From: JBOHTO01 sp050733695
GTDB lineage: Bacteria > Gemmatimonadota > Gemmatimonadetes > Gemmatimonadales > Gemmatimonadaceae
Assembly: GCA_050733695.1 (NCBI GenBank)
Contig: JBOHTO010000047.1
Coordinates: forward strand, 1-26,420
Length of the DNA stretch: 26,420 nt
Direction: 5' to 3'
The notes under the pieces are model-generated. The model was given only the letters and a program-made list of their open reading frames with translations. It was not told where the DNA came from and made no database searches. Shown piece by piece: positions 7,940-18,029 of the stretch. Position 1 is the first letter of the stretch, and each line of letters starts with the position of its first letter. The position numbers and the translations under genes are program-made.

Positions 7940-8743
7940 TCAGAGAATCCTCCAGTCAGTGATCATCCCCATGGAGCAGAGCCGCACGTAAAGGTCCGCG
8001 AGCGCCACAGCGAAAAGACTGAACCACGCCCAGGACATGTGACCGCGATTGAGGCAGCTCGCACAGTCGTAGGCGCGCTTGCGAACGGGCGATCCGGCCA
8101 GCCGGTCGCGGTATCCGCCAACAATGTGCCGCAACGAATGGCAGCCGAGTGTGTAGCCGGTGAGCAGCGTTACGTTGGCGAGCATGACGAGCGTACCCAC
8201 GCCGATGCCGAATCTCTCTCCGCCCGTGACCGGATCCGTGAACCACATGGCTTTCCACGCATCGTACGCGAGAATGACGAGAAAGAGCAGAGCGATGTAC
8301 AGGAAGTACCGGTGGATGTTCTGCACGATCAGCGGGAACGAGTGCTCACCGCGATACGCCGAGCGCGGCTCGCCGACGGTACACGACGGCGGGTCGGCCC
8401 AGAAGGCCTTGTAGTACGCACCTCGATAGTAGTAGCAGGTGACACGAAAGAGACCCGGAAACGGCAGGATGAGCAGCGCGGGTGAGAAGACGAGCCAGGA
8501 CGGCCACCAGCCGGGTCGCGGTCCGAACCAGTTGTGCGGCGAGCTTCCGAACAGCTCGGGCGAATAGAACGGCGACAGATACGGCCCGAAGGTGTAGTGC
8601 TCTCCCTGGAACGCCGCCCACGTCGCATAGATCACGAAAGCCGACAGGATGGTGAAGACCACGGCCGGCTGGACCCACCACGCATCTCGGCGCATCGTGA
8701 ATCCGAACGGACGCTGAACAACAGGGAGTGGAGCGTGGCCCAT
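7940..8743 (-). CDS. Succinate dehydrogenase membrane anchor, Sdh1-type five-helix subunit
   Basis: A single 267-residue anchor replaces the usual SdhC plus SdhD pair. Five hydrophobic helices are visible, at about 26-44, 82-102, 145-165, 178-200 and 237-255. From memory it resembles the mycobacterial Rv0249c anchor, including 'TCYYYR', 'NIHRYF' and 'TLGCHSLRHIVGG'. Conserved-looking Cys103, Cys121, His144, Cys201, His202 and His206 sit near helix ends. Structural work on mycobacterial Sdh1 described a membrane-embedded Rieske-type cluster held by Cys and His of this subunit, so the same may be true here (inference). Cys227 and Cys230 form an additional CxxC before helix 5. It is the first gene of the sdh operon; AAGGAG precedes the ATG with a rather long spacer of 11 nt. 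Confidence 0.85.
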   Translation of the reverse strand: MGHAPLPVVQRPFGFTMRRDAWWVQPAVVFTILSAFVIYATWAAFQGEHYTFGPYLSPFYSPELFGSSPHNWFGPRPGWWPSWLVFSPALLILPFPGLFRVTCYYYRGAYYKAFWADPPSCTVGEPRSAYRGEHSFPLIVQNIHRYFLYIALLFLVILAYDAWKAMWFTDPVTGGERFGIGVGTLVMLANVTLLTGYTLGCHSLRHIVGGYRDRLAGSPVRKRAYDCASCLNRGHMSWAWFSLFAVALADLYVRLCSMGMITDWRIL

Positions 8744-8874
8744 CGTATCCGTGTCTCCTTCCGCCGGTGGCAGGATTCGGGCGCCGCGGCCATGGCTGGT
8801 GGCCGCGCTCCCGGGTCAGCAAGCACAACGAGCGATCGCGGAGCATGGCAAGAAACCACCGCAACGCACCGACA

Positions 8875-8904
8875 ATTCAAGCGCTCGGAGGCATGCCTTG
8901 TCAA
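8875..8904 (-). promoter_or_regulatory. Candidate sigma-70-type promoter for the succinate dehydrogenase operon
   Basis: On the minus strand a perfect -35 box TTGACA (8904-8899) is followed after 18 bp by TTGAAT (8880-8875), which matches four of six positions of the -10 consensus. Transcription would start near 8868 and leave a leader of about 125 nt before the membrane anchor gene. The 285-bp spacer 8744-9028 otherwise holds no supported gene and also serves the divergent acetyltransferase. GC-rich bacteria often use looser promoters, so this is tentative. Confidence 0.35.
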
Positions 8905-9028
8905 TGGATGGCGCGACGCCACGCGATTGCCGGCGAAGTGGCCGCACCGTACCTTGTGGTCAAACGCACGCGCGACGGCGATATGCACCCGGAGGCGTTT
9001 CATTCCCACGACGCGACGTGATACGGGC

Positions 9029-9508
9029 GTGAGGATCAGGCGGGCGACGAGGGCCGACCTCTCAACGGTAGTGGAGCTGCGGCTCGCCCTGCTCGGTGAG
9101 CACAAGCGCAATCCGGTATACGGCCGGATGCGACCCGATGCACGCGACCGGGCGATTCAGCTCTATGCAACTCAGCTCGACTCGCCCCAGGAAGTGATCT
9201 TCCTGGCCGAGCGAGCCGGGGAGACAGTGGGCATTCTGCGCTGCGTTCACTCCGCCGGCTCGCCACTGCTCGACCCATCGCACTACGGTTACGTGTCTTC
9301 CGTGTACGTCATTCCAGCCGCTCGCCGCGATGGAGTTGCGAGGTCGCTCCTGGCCGAGGCCGAGTCGTGGTGCCTTGCGCGCGGCCTCACCGAGATCAGA
9401 TTGCACAACGCCGCCGATAACGCGACGGCAACCGCAGTCTGGGATTCGATCGGTTTCGAGGTCGTCGAGCAGCTTCGTATCCGGCCGCTGGTAGCGAGCC
9501 AGCCGTAG
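9029..9508 (+). CDS. GNAT-family N-acetyltransferase
   Basis: The 159-residue cytoplasmic enzyme has the GNAT fold throughout: the N-terminal 'VRIRRATRADLSTVVELR', a central beta strand 'YGYVSSVYVIPAARRDGVARSLL' whose RRDGVA is the acetyl-CoA pyrophosphate-binding loop, and 'GLTEIRLHNAADNATATAVWDSIGFE' toward the end. It transfers an acetyl group from acetyl-CoA to an unknown amine. The open frame extends back to 8534, but the upstream part is antisense to the sdh anchor gene and has no fold, so the GTG at 9029, directly before the first strand, is chosen. It ends 3 nt before the kinase-like gene, implying co-transcription. The substrate cannot be read from the sequence. Confidence 0.88.
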   Translation: MRIRRATRADLSTVVELRLALLGEHKRNPVYGRMRPDARDRAIQLYATQLDSPQEVIFLAERAGETVGILRCVHSAGSPLLDPSHYGYVSSVYVIPAARRDGVARSLLAEAESWCLARGLTEIRLHNAADNATATAVWDSIGFEVVEQLRIRPLVASQP

Positions 9509-9511
9509 CCG

Positions 9512-10186
<675 letters not shown>

Positions 10187-10233
10187 AACGCACCGTCCAG
10201 CGATGGGCCGGCACGATGCTGCTCGCAATCTCA

Positions 10234-10247
10234 CGGGGCAAGCCCCG
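10234..10247. terminator. Possible bidirectional hairpin between convergent genes
   Basis: CGGGG-CAAG-CCCCG forms a perfect 5-bp GC stem with a 4-nt loop in the 80-bp gap between the kinase-like gene and the TIGR02588 gene, which converge here. No T-tract follows on either strand, so intrinsic termination is not assured. Confidence 0.3.
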
Positions 10248-10266
10248 ATTACCACCGCCCGACATC

Positions 10267-10674
10267 CTACGGGATCACATACCCCTCCGCGCGCGCGACG
10301 ACGCTGTCAGCCGTGCGAGGATCGGTGTCGAACGTGACCCATCCATCGCGCGTGCTCTGTCGCGGTAGAAAATCCAGGACAACCGTCGAGTGCTCCGGTG
10401 CCGCACCGCCCCGGAATAGCACGACATCGATCTGCACTGACCCTGCTGTCCGATCGCCCGTGTTCTCCGCTACCACGCGAACGATGTAGTGATCGGCCGC
10501 TGCCCGGGCACTGTCGGCCCGGACGCGAATCCCGGGCGGTCTCGGCTCGTGCCGGAGCGCGGCGAACGCAAGCAACCCGACGGTCCCGCTGACAATCGCC
10601 AGCGCAATCCAGAACACCAGCCACTCCAGCCAGTTCTTCTCCACGCGCGACCCCGCCTTCGCCGCGTCACTCAT
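10267..10674 (-). CDS. TIGR02588 family protein, single-pass membrane protein
   Basis: The 135-residue product has one hydrophobic helix near residues 16-38 ('WLVFWIALAIVSGTVGLLAF') and an extracytoplasmic beta-rich domain ('HYIVRVVAENTGDRTAGSVQIDVVL', 'GWVTFDTDPRTADSVVARAEGY'). It matches the TIGR02588 family, which is found next to TIGR02587 and has no known function. The ATG at 10674 lies inside the end of the TIGR02587 gene (ATGAGTGA overlap). An in-frame start at 10707 would add 11 Cys-rich residues overlapping the neighbour and is less likely. Translational coupling suggests the two proteins form one complex. Confidence 0.8.
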   Translation of the reverse strand: MSDAAKAGSRVEKNWLEWLVFWIALAIVSGTVGLLAFAALRHEPRPPGIRVRADSARAAADHYIVRVVAENTGDRTAGSVQIDVVLFRGGAAPEHSTVVLDFLPRQSTRDGWVTFDTDPRTADSVVARAEGYVIP

Positions 10675-11584
10675 TCGATTGCAGCAGCAGGCGTCCTGCC
10701 GACGCACCGAGTGACGCCGCGAAAGCGAGCACCACCGACTGGGCGACCATCATCATCCCGCTGGTATGCTCGAACCGGCCGAAGAACCAGAGAATCGCCG
10801 CCGATGTCACGAGTGCGATCGCATATGTGATCACACTCCCGGACAACACCTCGGCGACATTACCGCTGCGCGCGAACCGCCTTGCGCCCCGGAATGCGCT
10901 GAAAAAGAGGATCAGGGCCCCGATCGACATCGACAGCAGGGAGAGGCCGATAAGCCCGATCCATGAGCTCTCGAACGCGATCAACTGGATCTCCTCTGTG
11001 GGAGCAACGTTCGCCGCGAACAGCACCGCACCGCAGACCGCGAGCACCGTCTGCCCCAGGAACGTGACGTGCTCCCCAGCGTCACCGCCACCATCCGCAT
11101 CGACCTTCCCCCGATCCTCCCCTTCATGGCTCGCCTTCCCGGCACCGGCTTTCCCGGTGTCGTTGCCCCGGGTTCGAGCGCCGCCTCCGAGTTGCGAAGT
11201 ACCCACGGAGATCCCGATCGCCACGGTCATGGCTTCTATCGCCACCTTCCCGACGATCTCCGCCAGACGACTCTCGGCCGTGATCCTTCCCAGAAGAACC
11301 AGGATCACGGCCGAGACGATGAAGCCAAGTCCCATCTCCTCCACCGAATCGATCGCGACTTCCGCCCAGCTCGCGTCGCGCCGGAGACCGGCGAAGCGAT
11401 TGTAGCCGAGCAGCAGAACGAACGTGACGCTCACCAGGCCGAGCAATCGGTTCGGATGCATACTGAACCCCGTCCACCACATCTCCATGGTGTAGAGGAG
11501 CGGCAGGCTGAATATCAGGCCGCCTGCGACACCGCGCCCGTACTCCTCGAGCGACTCGGACACCGACCTCACGTACCGCGGCAC
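10667..11584 (-). CDS. TIGR02587 family polytopic membrane protein
   Basis: The 305-residue integral membrane protein has about seven or eight hydrophobic segments in two blocks: residues about 20-128 and 172-305. They are separated by a polar, Gly/Asp/Lys-rich linker (about 132-170) that looks disordered. Segments such as 'GLIFSLPLLYTMEMWW', 'VAPTEEIQLIA' and 'SYAIALVTSAA'-like stretches fit the TIGR02587 family. The GTG start at 11584 is supported by GGAGGTGA just upstream. It sits 25 nt after the MFS gene and overlaps the TIGR02588 gene. The function is unknown; the invariant pairing with TIGR02588 is family knowledge. Confidence 0.82.
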   Translation of the reverse strand: MPRYVRSVSESLEEYGRGVAGGLIFSLPLLYTMEMWWTGFSMHPNRLLGLVSVTFVLLLGYNRFAGLRRDASWAEVAIDSVEEMGLGFIVSAVILVLLGRITAESRLAEIVGKVAIEAMTVAIGISVGTSQLGGGARTRGNDTGKAGAGKASHEGEDRGKVDADGGGDAGEHVTFLGQTVLAVCGAVLFAANVAPTEEIQLIAFESSWIGLIGLSLLSMSIGALILFFSAFRGARRFARSGNVAEVLSGSVITYAIALVTSAAILWFFGRFEHTSGMMMVAQSVVLAFAASLGASAGRLLLQSNE

Positions 11585-11609
11585 GTTCTCACCTCCGGCG
11601 CTGGACTCG

Positions 11610-12905
11610 TCACAGCGACCTCAGCTCGGGGTGCCTTGCGAAAGCGAATACGGCGTAGGCGAGCATCAACGCCGCAGCACCCCCTATCGCCCAGCGCACC
11701 CCGAACGCGCTCGCTATCGCGCCGCCGCCGAAGGCCCCCACCGGCGCCATCCCGACGAACACGAATGTATAGGCCGACATGACGCGGCCCCGAAGGGCGT
11801 CCGGCACCGTCGACTGCAACAGCCCGTTGGAGAGCGCGTTGTTGATGATCATCGCAAAACCGGCGACAAAGAGGATGATCTGTGCAATGAGCGACGAGTC
11901 GACCATCGCCAGCGCGATCAGCGCGACCGCGAAAGACATCGCCGACGTTCGCAGGATCAACCCGCGGCTCACGCTCCGCCCGACAGCGGCGAGGGCAAGC
12001 GCTCCCACCATTGCCCCCACTCCGACAAGAATCAGTAATCGCGCGTAGCCAGATGCATCCAGCGACAGTACTTCGCGGGCGTATACCGGCATGAGAACCA
12101 GATACGGCACGCCGCAGATGGAAAAAACCGCCACGAGCCGCATGAGCACCGCCACTTCCCTCGTCTCACGCATGTACGCGATCCCTTGGCGAAAGCCTTC
12201 CAGCGCCGGGGTAACGTGCGGGTCCGGCGCCCATGCCGGCAGGCGGATGAGCAGCAGCCCCGCGAGAACGGCGAGGTAGCTGAGCGCGTTGATCCCGAAG
12301 CACCACGCAAGGCCCACCGTCGCGATGACGAATGCGGCGATGCCCGGACCAATGATACGCGCGAGGTTGAAGCCGCTGGAATTGAGCGCCACCGCGTCCA
12401 CGAGGTCCTCGCGCCCCACCAGCTCGATGAGCAGCGCCTGCCGCGCCGGTATCTCGATCGCGGCGAACACGCCGGCCGAGAACGCGAGCGCGAGCAGCCA
12501 GCCAATGGTGATGTTGCCCGACCATGCAAACCACCAGAGAAGAGCAGCTTCGAGAAGCAGCAGCGACTGCGCCACGGTGATGAGCCGGAGCTTGTCGTAG
12601 CGATCCGCGAGCACGCCGGCCCAGAGCGAGAAGAGCAGTATCGGAAGCGACTGCACCGCGGTAACCAGCCCGACCATGAAGGCGTCGTTCGTGAGCTCGA
12701 GTGCGAGCCACCCCTGGGCCACCGATTGCATCCACGTGCCGATGACGGACACGGTCTGCCCGGTCCAGAAGATGCGGAAGTTGCGGTGCCGCTGGAGCGC
12801 GCGGAACGGGTTGATGGACTGCCGGCCCGCGGTCATTGCACGCGCCGCGCGACGGGCGGCGGCGCCGAGAAGAACGGGCACGCGACCGGTTGCTCGAACG
12901 GCCAT
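11610..12905 (-). CDS. MFS transporter, enterobactin-exporter-like (MFS_3) family
   Basis: The 431-residue protein has 12 hydrophobic segments. 'RNFRIFWTGQTVSVIGTWMQSVAQGWL' opens the fold, 'GVLADRYDKLRLI' is the loop 2-3 motif of the superfamily, and 'ALRGRVMSAYTFVFVGMAPVGAF' is typical of the EntS-like branch, whose members export siderophores or drugs. The substrate cannot be predicted. The ATG at 12905 follows GGGAGGGG with tight spacing. A second ATG at 12836 starts just before the conserved region but has no ribosome site. It heads a three-gene minus-strand unit with TIGR02587/TIGR02588 and diverges from the VWA gene, leaving only 50 bp for both promoters. Confidence 0.9.
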   Translation of the reverse strand: MAVRATGRVPVLLGAAARRAARAMTAGRQSINPFRALQRHRNFRIFWTGQTVSVIGTWMQSVAQGWLALELTNDAFMVGLVTAVQSLPILLFSLWAGVLADRYDKLRLITVAQSLLLLEAALLWWFAWSGNITIGWLLALAFSAGVFAAIEIPARQALLIELVGREDLVDAVALNSSGFNLARIIGPGIAAFVIATVGLAWCFGINALSYLAVLAGLLLIRLPAWAPDPHVTPALEGFRQGIAYMRETREVAVLMRLVAVFSICGVPYLVLMPVYAREVLSLDASGYARLLILVGVGAMVGALALAAVGRSVSRGLILRTSAMSFAVALIALAMVDSSLIAQIILFVAGFAMIINNALSNGLLQSTVPDALRGRVMSAYTFVFVGMAPVGAFGGGAIASAFGVRWAIGGAAALMLAYAVFAFARHPELRSL

Positions 12906-12955
12906 TCCCCTCCCGCCCCACTTGCGCCCGAGCCATCACCCCGCAAGCGTACATC

Positions 12956-14239
<1,284 letters not shown>

Positions 14240-15720
14240 CCGCGGGCTCCGCCGACGGTGGTGGTGTCGCGACGAGAACAGCCGTGACGAGCACGACAAG
14301 CGCACCGATCCATAGCTCCGCAGCAGCAGAGCGGTGGATACGACGTGCCCCACCCACATCACCGAGCCGCGGCCGCATGCGCCGCCAGTTGTAGGCACCC
14401 ACAGCGGCCACACAGGCGACGAGGGTGAGCTTGACGATGAGCGTGATCCCGTAGCGCGTGTTCCACAGCGCCGGGATTGCCCCGAGGTGGACCCAGGCCG
14501 CGAACAGGCCGGTTGCCGCGGCCATTCCGGCGAAGATGAGAGCGATCGGTGAAAAGGCGTTGACGAGTGCGGCCACCGCAGCGCCGCGCTCCCCTTCCCC
14601 AAGGTGCAGCGCTGCGGGAATCCCGACCATGACGACAAGTGCGAGCGTCCCGAGCCAGCCTCCCGCACTCATCACGTGAACCGCGTCCGCTATGACAACA
14701 GCCGGCTGCATGCGTTCGACAGCCGCCGCATGGCCGGACAGTCCGGGCACGAACGCCAGTGCCACGGCGGCAAGCGCCGTGACCTCCCATCCTATCGCGA
14801 TCGTGCGGCGCGCCAGCGACAGTCCGATGCCAGCGGCTACGATCGCCGCCAACTGGAGAATCCACCCCCAGCCCCACACCGTCTCCATGAGGATCGGCGC
14901 GAGGCGCGATGTTCCGAGCGCGGCCGGCCCTCCGTACACAGCGACCACCTGTGCGTAGAGCCGTGCCACAGCGGCTGCGCCCAGCAGCAGGACGGCCAGC
15001 CAGCCGAGCTGCACGGCACGCGCGCTCGACGCATCGGCCACGGCCTCCAGGCGCGTTCCCTCGCGTCGGCGAGCCGCGCGCAACACGAGCAGCTCGAATA
15101 CGGCGATCCCCTCGACGAGGATGATTCCGACGAAGGTGAGCCAGCGGATGATCACGTATGCAGGGGAGCCCGCACCGAAAGCCGCGTCTGGCTGCGGAAC
15201 GGCCGGGGAGGGCGCCGCAGCCGGCCCCCCTCCCCCACCCATCGGCGCCTGCCCGCGCGAGAGCGTCCCGGTCGCGCCGCTCCCGGTGCCGACTGGCGGG
15301 GCGCTGTCGAGCCCCAATGCTGTTGGCAGAATGGTGAACGCGTACGTCCCGTTCACCGGATGACCGTCGGGTCCGGCGGAGCGCCAGCGAACGGTGTAGC
15401 GACCAGCGCCAAGCGCGCTCTGTATGGTCGCGGTGATCACTGTGAGCGAGTCGGCGTCGTGCGCGAGCGGACCCAGTGCGACCTCGCTGCCATCCGGTGC
15501 GATCAGCTCGATGTGGGTGAATGGCAGCTCCACTCGTTCCCGGAAGATGAGGCGGAGTTCGGACGGCGCGCCGCGCAGCAGGCTGTCCGCGGCCGGAACC
15601 GCGCCCTCGAGCACCTGATGGGCGCGCGCGGTCGCAGGAAGCAGGACGAGTTGGAGCACACATAGAAGGGCGAGCGCGCGGCCCGCCACGGAAACCTCCA
15701 CCCTCAACCGCGCGGCGGGC

Positions 15721-16329
15721 TCAGAGACGGAGCGTGAAGCCGATGCTCTGCTCGACGTCGAGCGCCGTGAATCCGGGGTGCGTGTCACGGCGTGCGCGCA
15801 CTTCGCCACGGAACCCGAGGCGTTCAGTCACGTCGAAACGCACACCAGCCACACCGATGAAGCTGGGCCGGACGAAGCGCTCGCCGGTGTCCCCGGGCCC
15901 GCCGTCCATTCGCGCGATGACGCCGGCGCCGGCGCCAAGGAACGGACGCACGCGCGACAGGGGGAACTGGAACTGGACCGTCACATCCGCCAGGGTGAGC
16001 GGCGCGGGTGTGCTGCTGGCCACCGGAAGTCCACTGTTCCTGTCGACGCTTTCGGTCTCGACCGCCGCATAGGCGGCGCCAGCTTCGATCACGAAGAAGC
16101 GCGAGACCTCGTGGTCAATGCGAACCGCGGCGAATGGATAGTAGTCGTCCCCGCCGGCGTCGTAGTTGAAAGTACCGGCGTTGAACGAGAGTGAGGTCGT
16201 CGACGTTCCGCCGCTTCCCGGCATGTGGGGGAGCCCTGTCGCTCCGCCGTCGGGAGCCTGCGCTCCGACCGGCACGGCGATCAGAACGGCGAGCACTGGC
16301 GTGAGGCAGCGTTCGGCGAGACCAGTCAT
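15721..16329 (-). CDS. Outer-membrane beta-barrel protein (OmpA-type 8-strand-like)
   Basis: The 202-residue product has a signal peptide (residues 1-24, 'PVLAVLIAVPVGAQA'), then alternating hydrophobic/polar strands such as 'FFVIEAGAAYAAVE', 'LADVTVQFQFPL', 'VRPFLGAGAGVIAR' and 'SFIGVAGVRFDV'. It closes with 'SIGFTLRL', a C-terminal strand with Leu instead of the usual Phe. This fits a small outer-membrane barrel with no known ligand. ATG 16329 is preceded by GAGGGG; an in-frame start at 16416 lacks such support. The gene precedes the CopC-CopD fusion, so a role in copper or envelope homeostasis is possible but not shown. A direct repeat and an inverted repeat lie just upstream (separate entries). 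Confidence 0.8.
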   Translation of the reverse strand: MTGLAERCLTPVLAVLIAVPVGAQAPDGGATGLPHMPGSGGTSTTSLSFNAGTFNYDAGGDDYYPFAAVRIDHEVSRFFVIEAGAAYAAVETESVDRNSGLPVASSTPAPLTLADVTVQFQFPLSRVRPFLGAGAGVIARMDGGPGDTGERFVRPSFIGVAGVRFDVTERLGFRGEVRARRDTHPGFTALDVEQSIGFTLRL

Positions 16330-16348
16330 CTTGACCCCTCGGCATGCA

Positions 16349-16365
16349 TTCCCGATCGGCGGGAA
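16349..16365 (-). promoter_or_regulatory. Inverted repeat in the leader of the beta-barrel gene
   Basis: TTCCCG-N5-CGGGAA is a perfect 6-bp inverted repeat with a 5-nt loop, 20 bp before the start codon. It could be an operator or an mRNA hairpin close to the ribosome site. It also resembles the core of the palindromic repeat found at 16494 and may be a diverged copy. Confidence 0.35.
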
Positions 16366-16369
16366 CGAC

Positions 16370-16391
16370 GGCAATGTGAAGGCAATGTGAA
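16370..16391 (-). promoter_or_regulatory. Perfect 11-bp tandem direct repeat, OmpR/PhoB-type operator candidate
   Basis: On the minus strand TTCACATTGCC occurs twice in direct succession with no mismatch, 41-62 bp before the beta-barrel start. Tandem 11-bp half-sites, one helical turn apart, are the classic arrangement bound by head-to-tail dimers of OmpR/PhoB-family regulators. The TTCAC half-site resembles the actinobacterial pho box. No such regulator is encoded in this window. Confidence 0.45.
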
Positions 16392-16493
16392 TCCGCGCAT
16401 TTCGCGGTACGGACATACCGGCGATCCCGAACCGGTGATCGCTTCCCGAGACTCACCACGGGCGGGATACAGCAAGATCCGGCCCCTCACACA

Positions 16494-16519
16494 TGGATTC
16501 CCGCTCAAGCGGGAATGAC
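16494..16519 (+). repeat. Dispersed palindromic repeat, ATTCCC-N8-GGGAAT type
   Basis: TGGATTCCCGC-TCAA-GCGGGAATGAC forms a perfect 8-bp stem (ATTCCCGC/GCGGGAAT) with a TCAA loop. It sits in the 283-bp gap between the beta-barrel gene and citrate synthase, which are both on the minus strand, so it could also act as a hairpin downstream of citrate synthase. A related copy lies at 19049-19074. The form matches the widespread ATTCCC-N8-GGGAAT class (as in Neisseria dRS3) that gives spurious 'HSRESGNP' and 'VIPAKAGIH' translations in many genomes. Confidence 0.7.
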
Positions 16520-16612
16520 AACGCTGCATGGAGTTCGCGTCCCAACCGTGGCCGGCAGGAATCGGCGCGCACATTCCGGTCGCGGCCCTCCTGCCCCCCC
16601 CCCACCCGCTGG

Positions 16613-17956
16613 TCACTTCTTCCGGACGGAGCCGTCATAATGCCGCAGTCCGCGTCCAATGTAGATCTGCCTGGGACGCGCGATCTTCTGCTCCTTGTCG
16701 AGCAGCATTTCCTCCCACTGCGCCAGCCAGCCGGCCGTGCGCGCGATTGCGAACAGCACCGTGAAGAAGTCGGTCGGGAAGCCCATGGCACGGTAGATCA
16801 GCCCCGTGTAGAAGTCGACGTTGGGGTACAGCTTGCGCTCCACGAAGTACTCGTCCTCGAGTGCGATGCGTTCGAGCTCCAGCGCGATCTCGAGGTCGGC
16901 GTCCATCCCGGTCACCTCGAACACCTCGTACGCGAGTTGCTTGACGATCTTGGCGCGCGGGTCATAGCTCTTGTACACGCGGTGGCCGAATCCCATCAGC
17001 CGCCCTTTCCCGTCCTTCACGTCGTCGATGAACGCCGGGATATTGTTCCTGCTCCCGATCTCGCTGATCATCTTGAGGACCTGCTCGTTCGCCCCGCCGT
17101 GCAACGGCCCGAAGAGGGCGGCGATCCCGGCCGCGACCGCCGAAAACGGATCAACCTGCGACGACCCGACGGAGCGCACCGCACTCGTGGAGCAGTTCTG
17201 CTCGTGGTCCGCGTGCAGGATGAAGAGCACCTCGAGCGCGCGCTTGAACACGGGGCTCGCGGTGTACTTTCCCTCGCTCATCCGGAACACCATCGAGAGG
17301 AAGTTCTCGGTGTAGGATAGATCGTTGTTGGGGTACACGGCCGGGAGCCCGCGCACGTGTCTGAGCGAGAAGGCGGCCAGCGTCGGTATCTTCGCGAGCA
17401 GCCGGATGATCGCGATGTAGCGCTGTTCGGGATCGAAAATGTCGCGCGCCGACGGATAGAAGGAAGACAGTGCGGCCACAGTACTGCAGAGCATCGACAT
17501 CGGATGCGCGTCGTAGCGGAAGCCCTCCAGGAACCGGCGCACGTTCTCGTGGACGTACGTGTGGTACGTGATGTCGTGCACGAACTTGTCGTATTCCTTC
17601 TGGCCCGGGAGCTCGCCCTTCCTGAGAAGCCATGCGACCTCGAGGAAGTTCGCCTTTTCCGCCAGCTCCTCGATAGGGTAGCCGCGGTAGCGCAGTATTC
17701 CCTTGTCGCCATCGATGAAAGTGATTGCGCTTCTGCAGGAGGCCGTGTTGAGGAAAGCGGGATCGTAGCTCAGCATCCCGAATTCGTCGGGTTGCTCCCT
17801 GATCTGCCGGAGGTCTATCGCCCGGATGGAGGACATCTCGACCGGAAGGGAATACTCCCTTTCGGTACGGGTGTCCCTTATCTGCAGTGCCGCGCCATCC
17901 GCGCCGTGTGCGGCCTTGCGTTCACTTTCCTTCACCGTCGATTCGACCTTGCTCAT
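16613..17956 (-). CDS. gltA: Citrate synthase
   Basis: The 447-residue enzyme condenses acetyl-CoA and oxaloacetate into citrate, the entry step of the TCA cycle. The catalytic residues are present: His286 in 'GPLHGGANE', His325 in 'GFGHRVYKSYDPRA' and Asp381 in 'KLYPNVDFYTG'. 'LHADHEQNCSTSAVR' supplies the conserved substrate-site segment. Length and N-terminal beta-rich extension fit the type common in Gram-negative bacteria. The ATG at 17956 follows AGAGGAAAG. Methylcitrate synthase is a related alternative, but the motifs fit ordinary citrate synthase better. The gene diverges from the TSUP permease; an inverted repeat lies in the shared 174-bp spacer. Confidence 0.96.
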   Translation of the reverse strand: MSKVESTVKESERKAAHGADGAALQIRDTRTEREYSLPVEMSSIRAIDLRQIREQPDEFGMLSYDPAFLNTASCRSAITFIDGDKGILRYRGYPIEELAEKANFLEVAWLLRKGELPGQKEYDKFVHDITYHTYVHENVRRFLEGFRYDAHPMSMLCSTVAALSSFYPSARDIFDPEQRYIAIIRLLAKIPTLAAFSLRHVRGLPAVYPNNDLSYTENFLSMVFRMSEGKYTASPVFKRALEVLFILHADHEQNCSTSAVRSVGSSQVDPFSAVAAGIAALFGPLHGGANEQVLKMISEIGSRNNIPAFIDDVKDGKGRLMGFGHRVYKSYDPRAKIVKQLAYEVFEVTGMDADLEIALELERIALEDEYFVERKLYPNVDFYTGLIYRAMGFPTDFFTVLFAIARTAGWLAQWEEMLLDKEQKIARPRQIYIGRGLRHYDGSVRKK

Positions 17957-18029
17957 TCACTTTCCTCTTTGTTGTTCCCAACGCCAGCATTGCCGGGCCA
18001 GTCGCAATCCTCACAGCCCGCGGGGATCC

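Noticed and set aside
6760..7962. Long 400-residue frame antisense to sdhA
   Set aside because: It mirrors the strong sdhA coding frame in a GC-rich genome and shows no fold or family features.
8534..9028. N-terminal extension of the acetyltransferase frame
   Set aside because: Most of it is antisense to the sdh anchor gene and Arg-rich; the GNAT fold starts right at GTG 9029.
12186..12955. Plus-strand frame antisense to the MFS gene and upstream of the VWA start
   Set aside because: Charged, low-complexity translation mirroring the transporter; the VWA fold begins only at ATG 12956.
15690..15809. Upstream start for the CopC-CopD fusion
   Set aside because: It would overlap the beta-barrel gene and bury the signal peptide; GTG 15689 has an ideal GGAGG.
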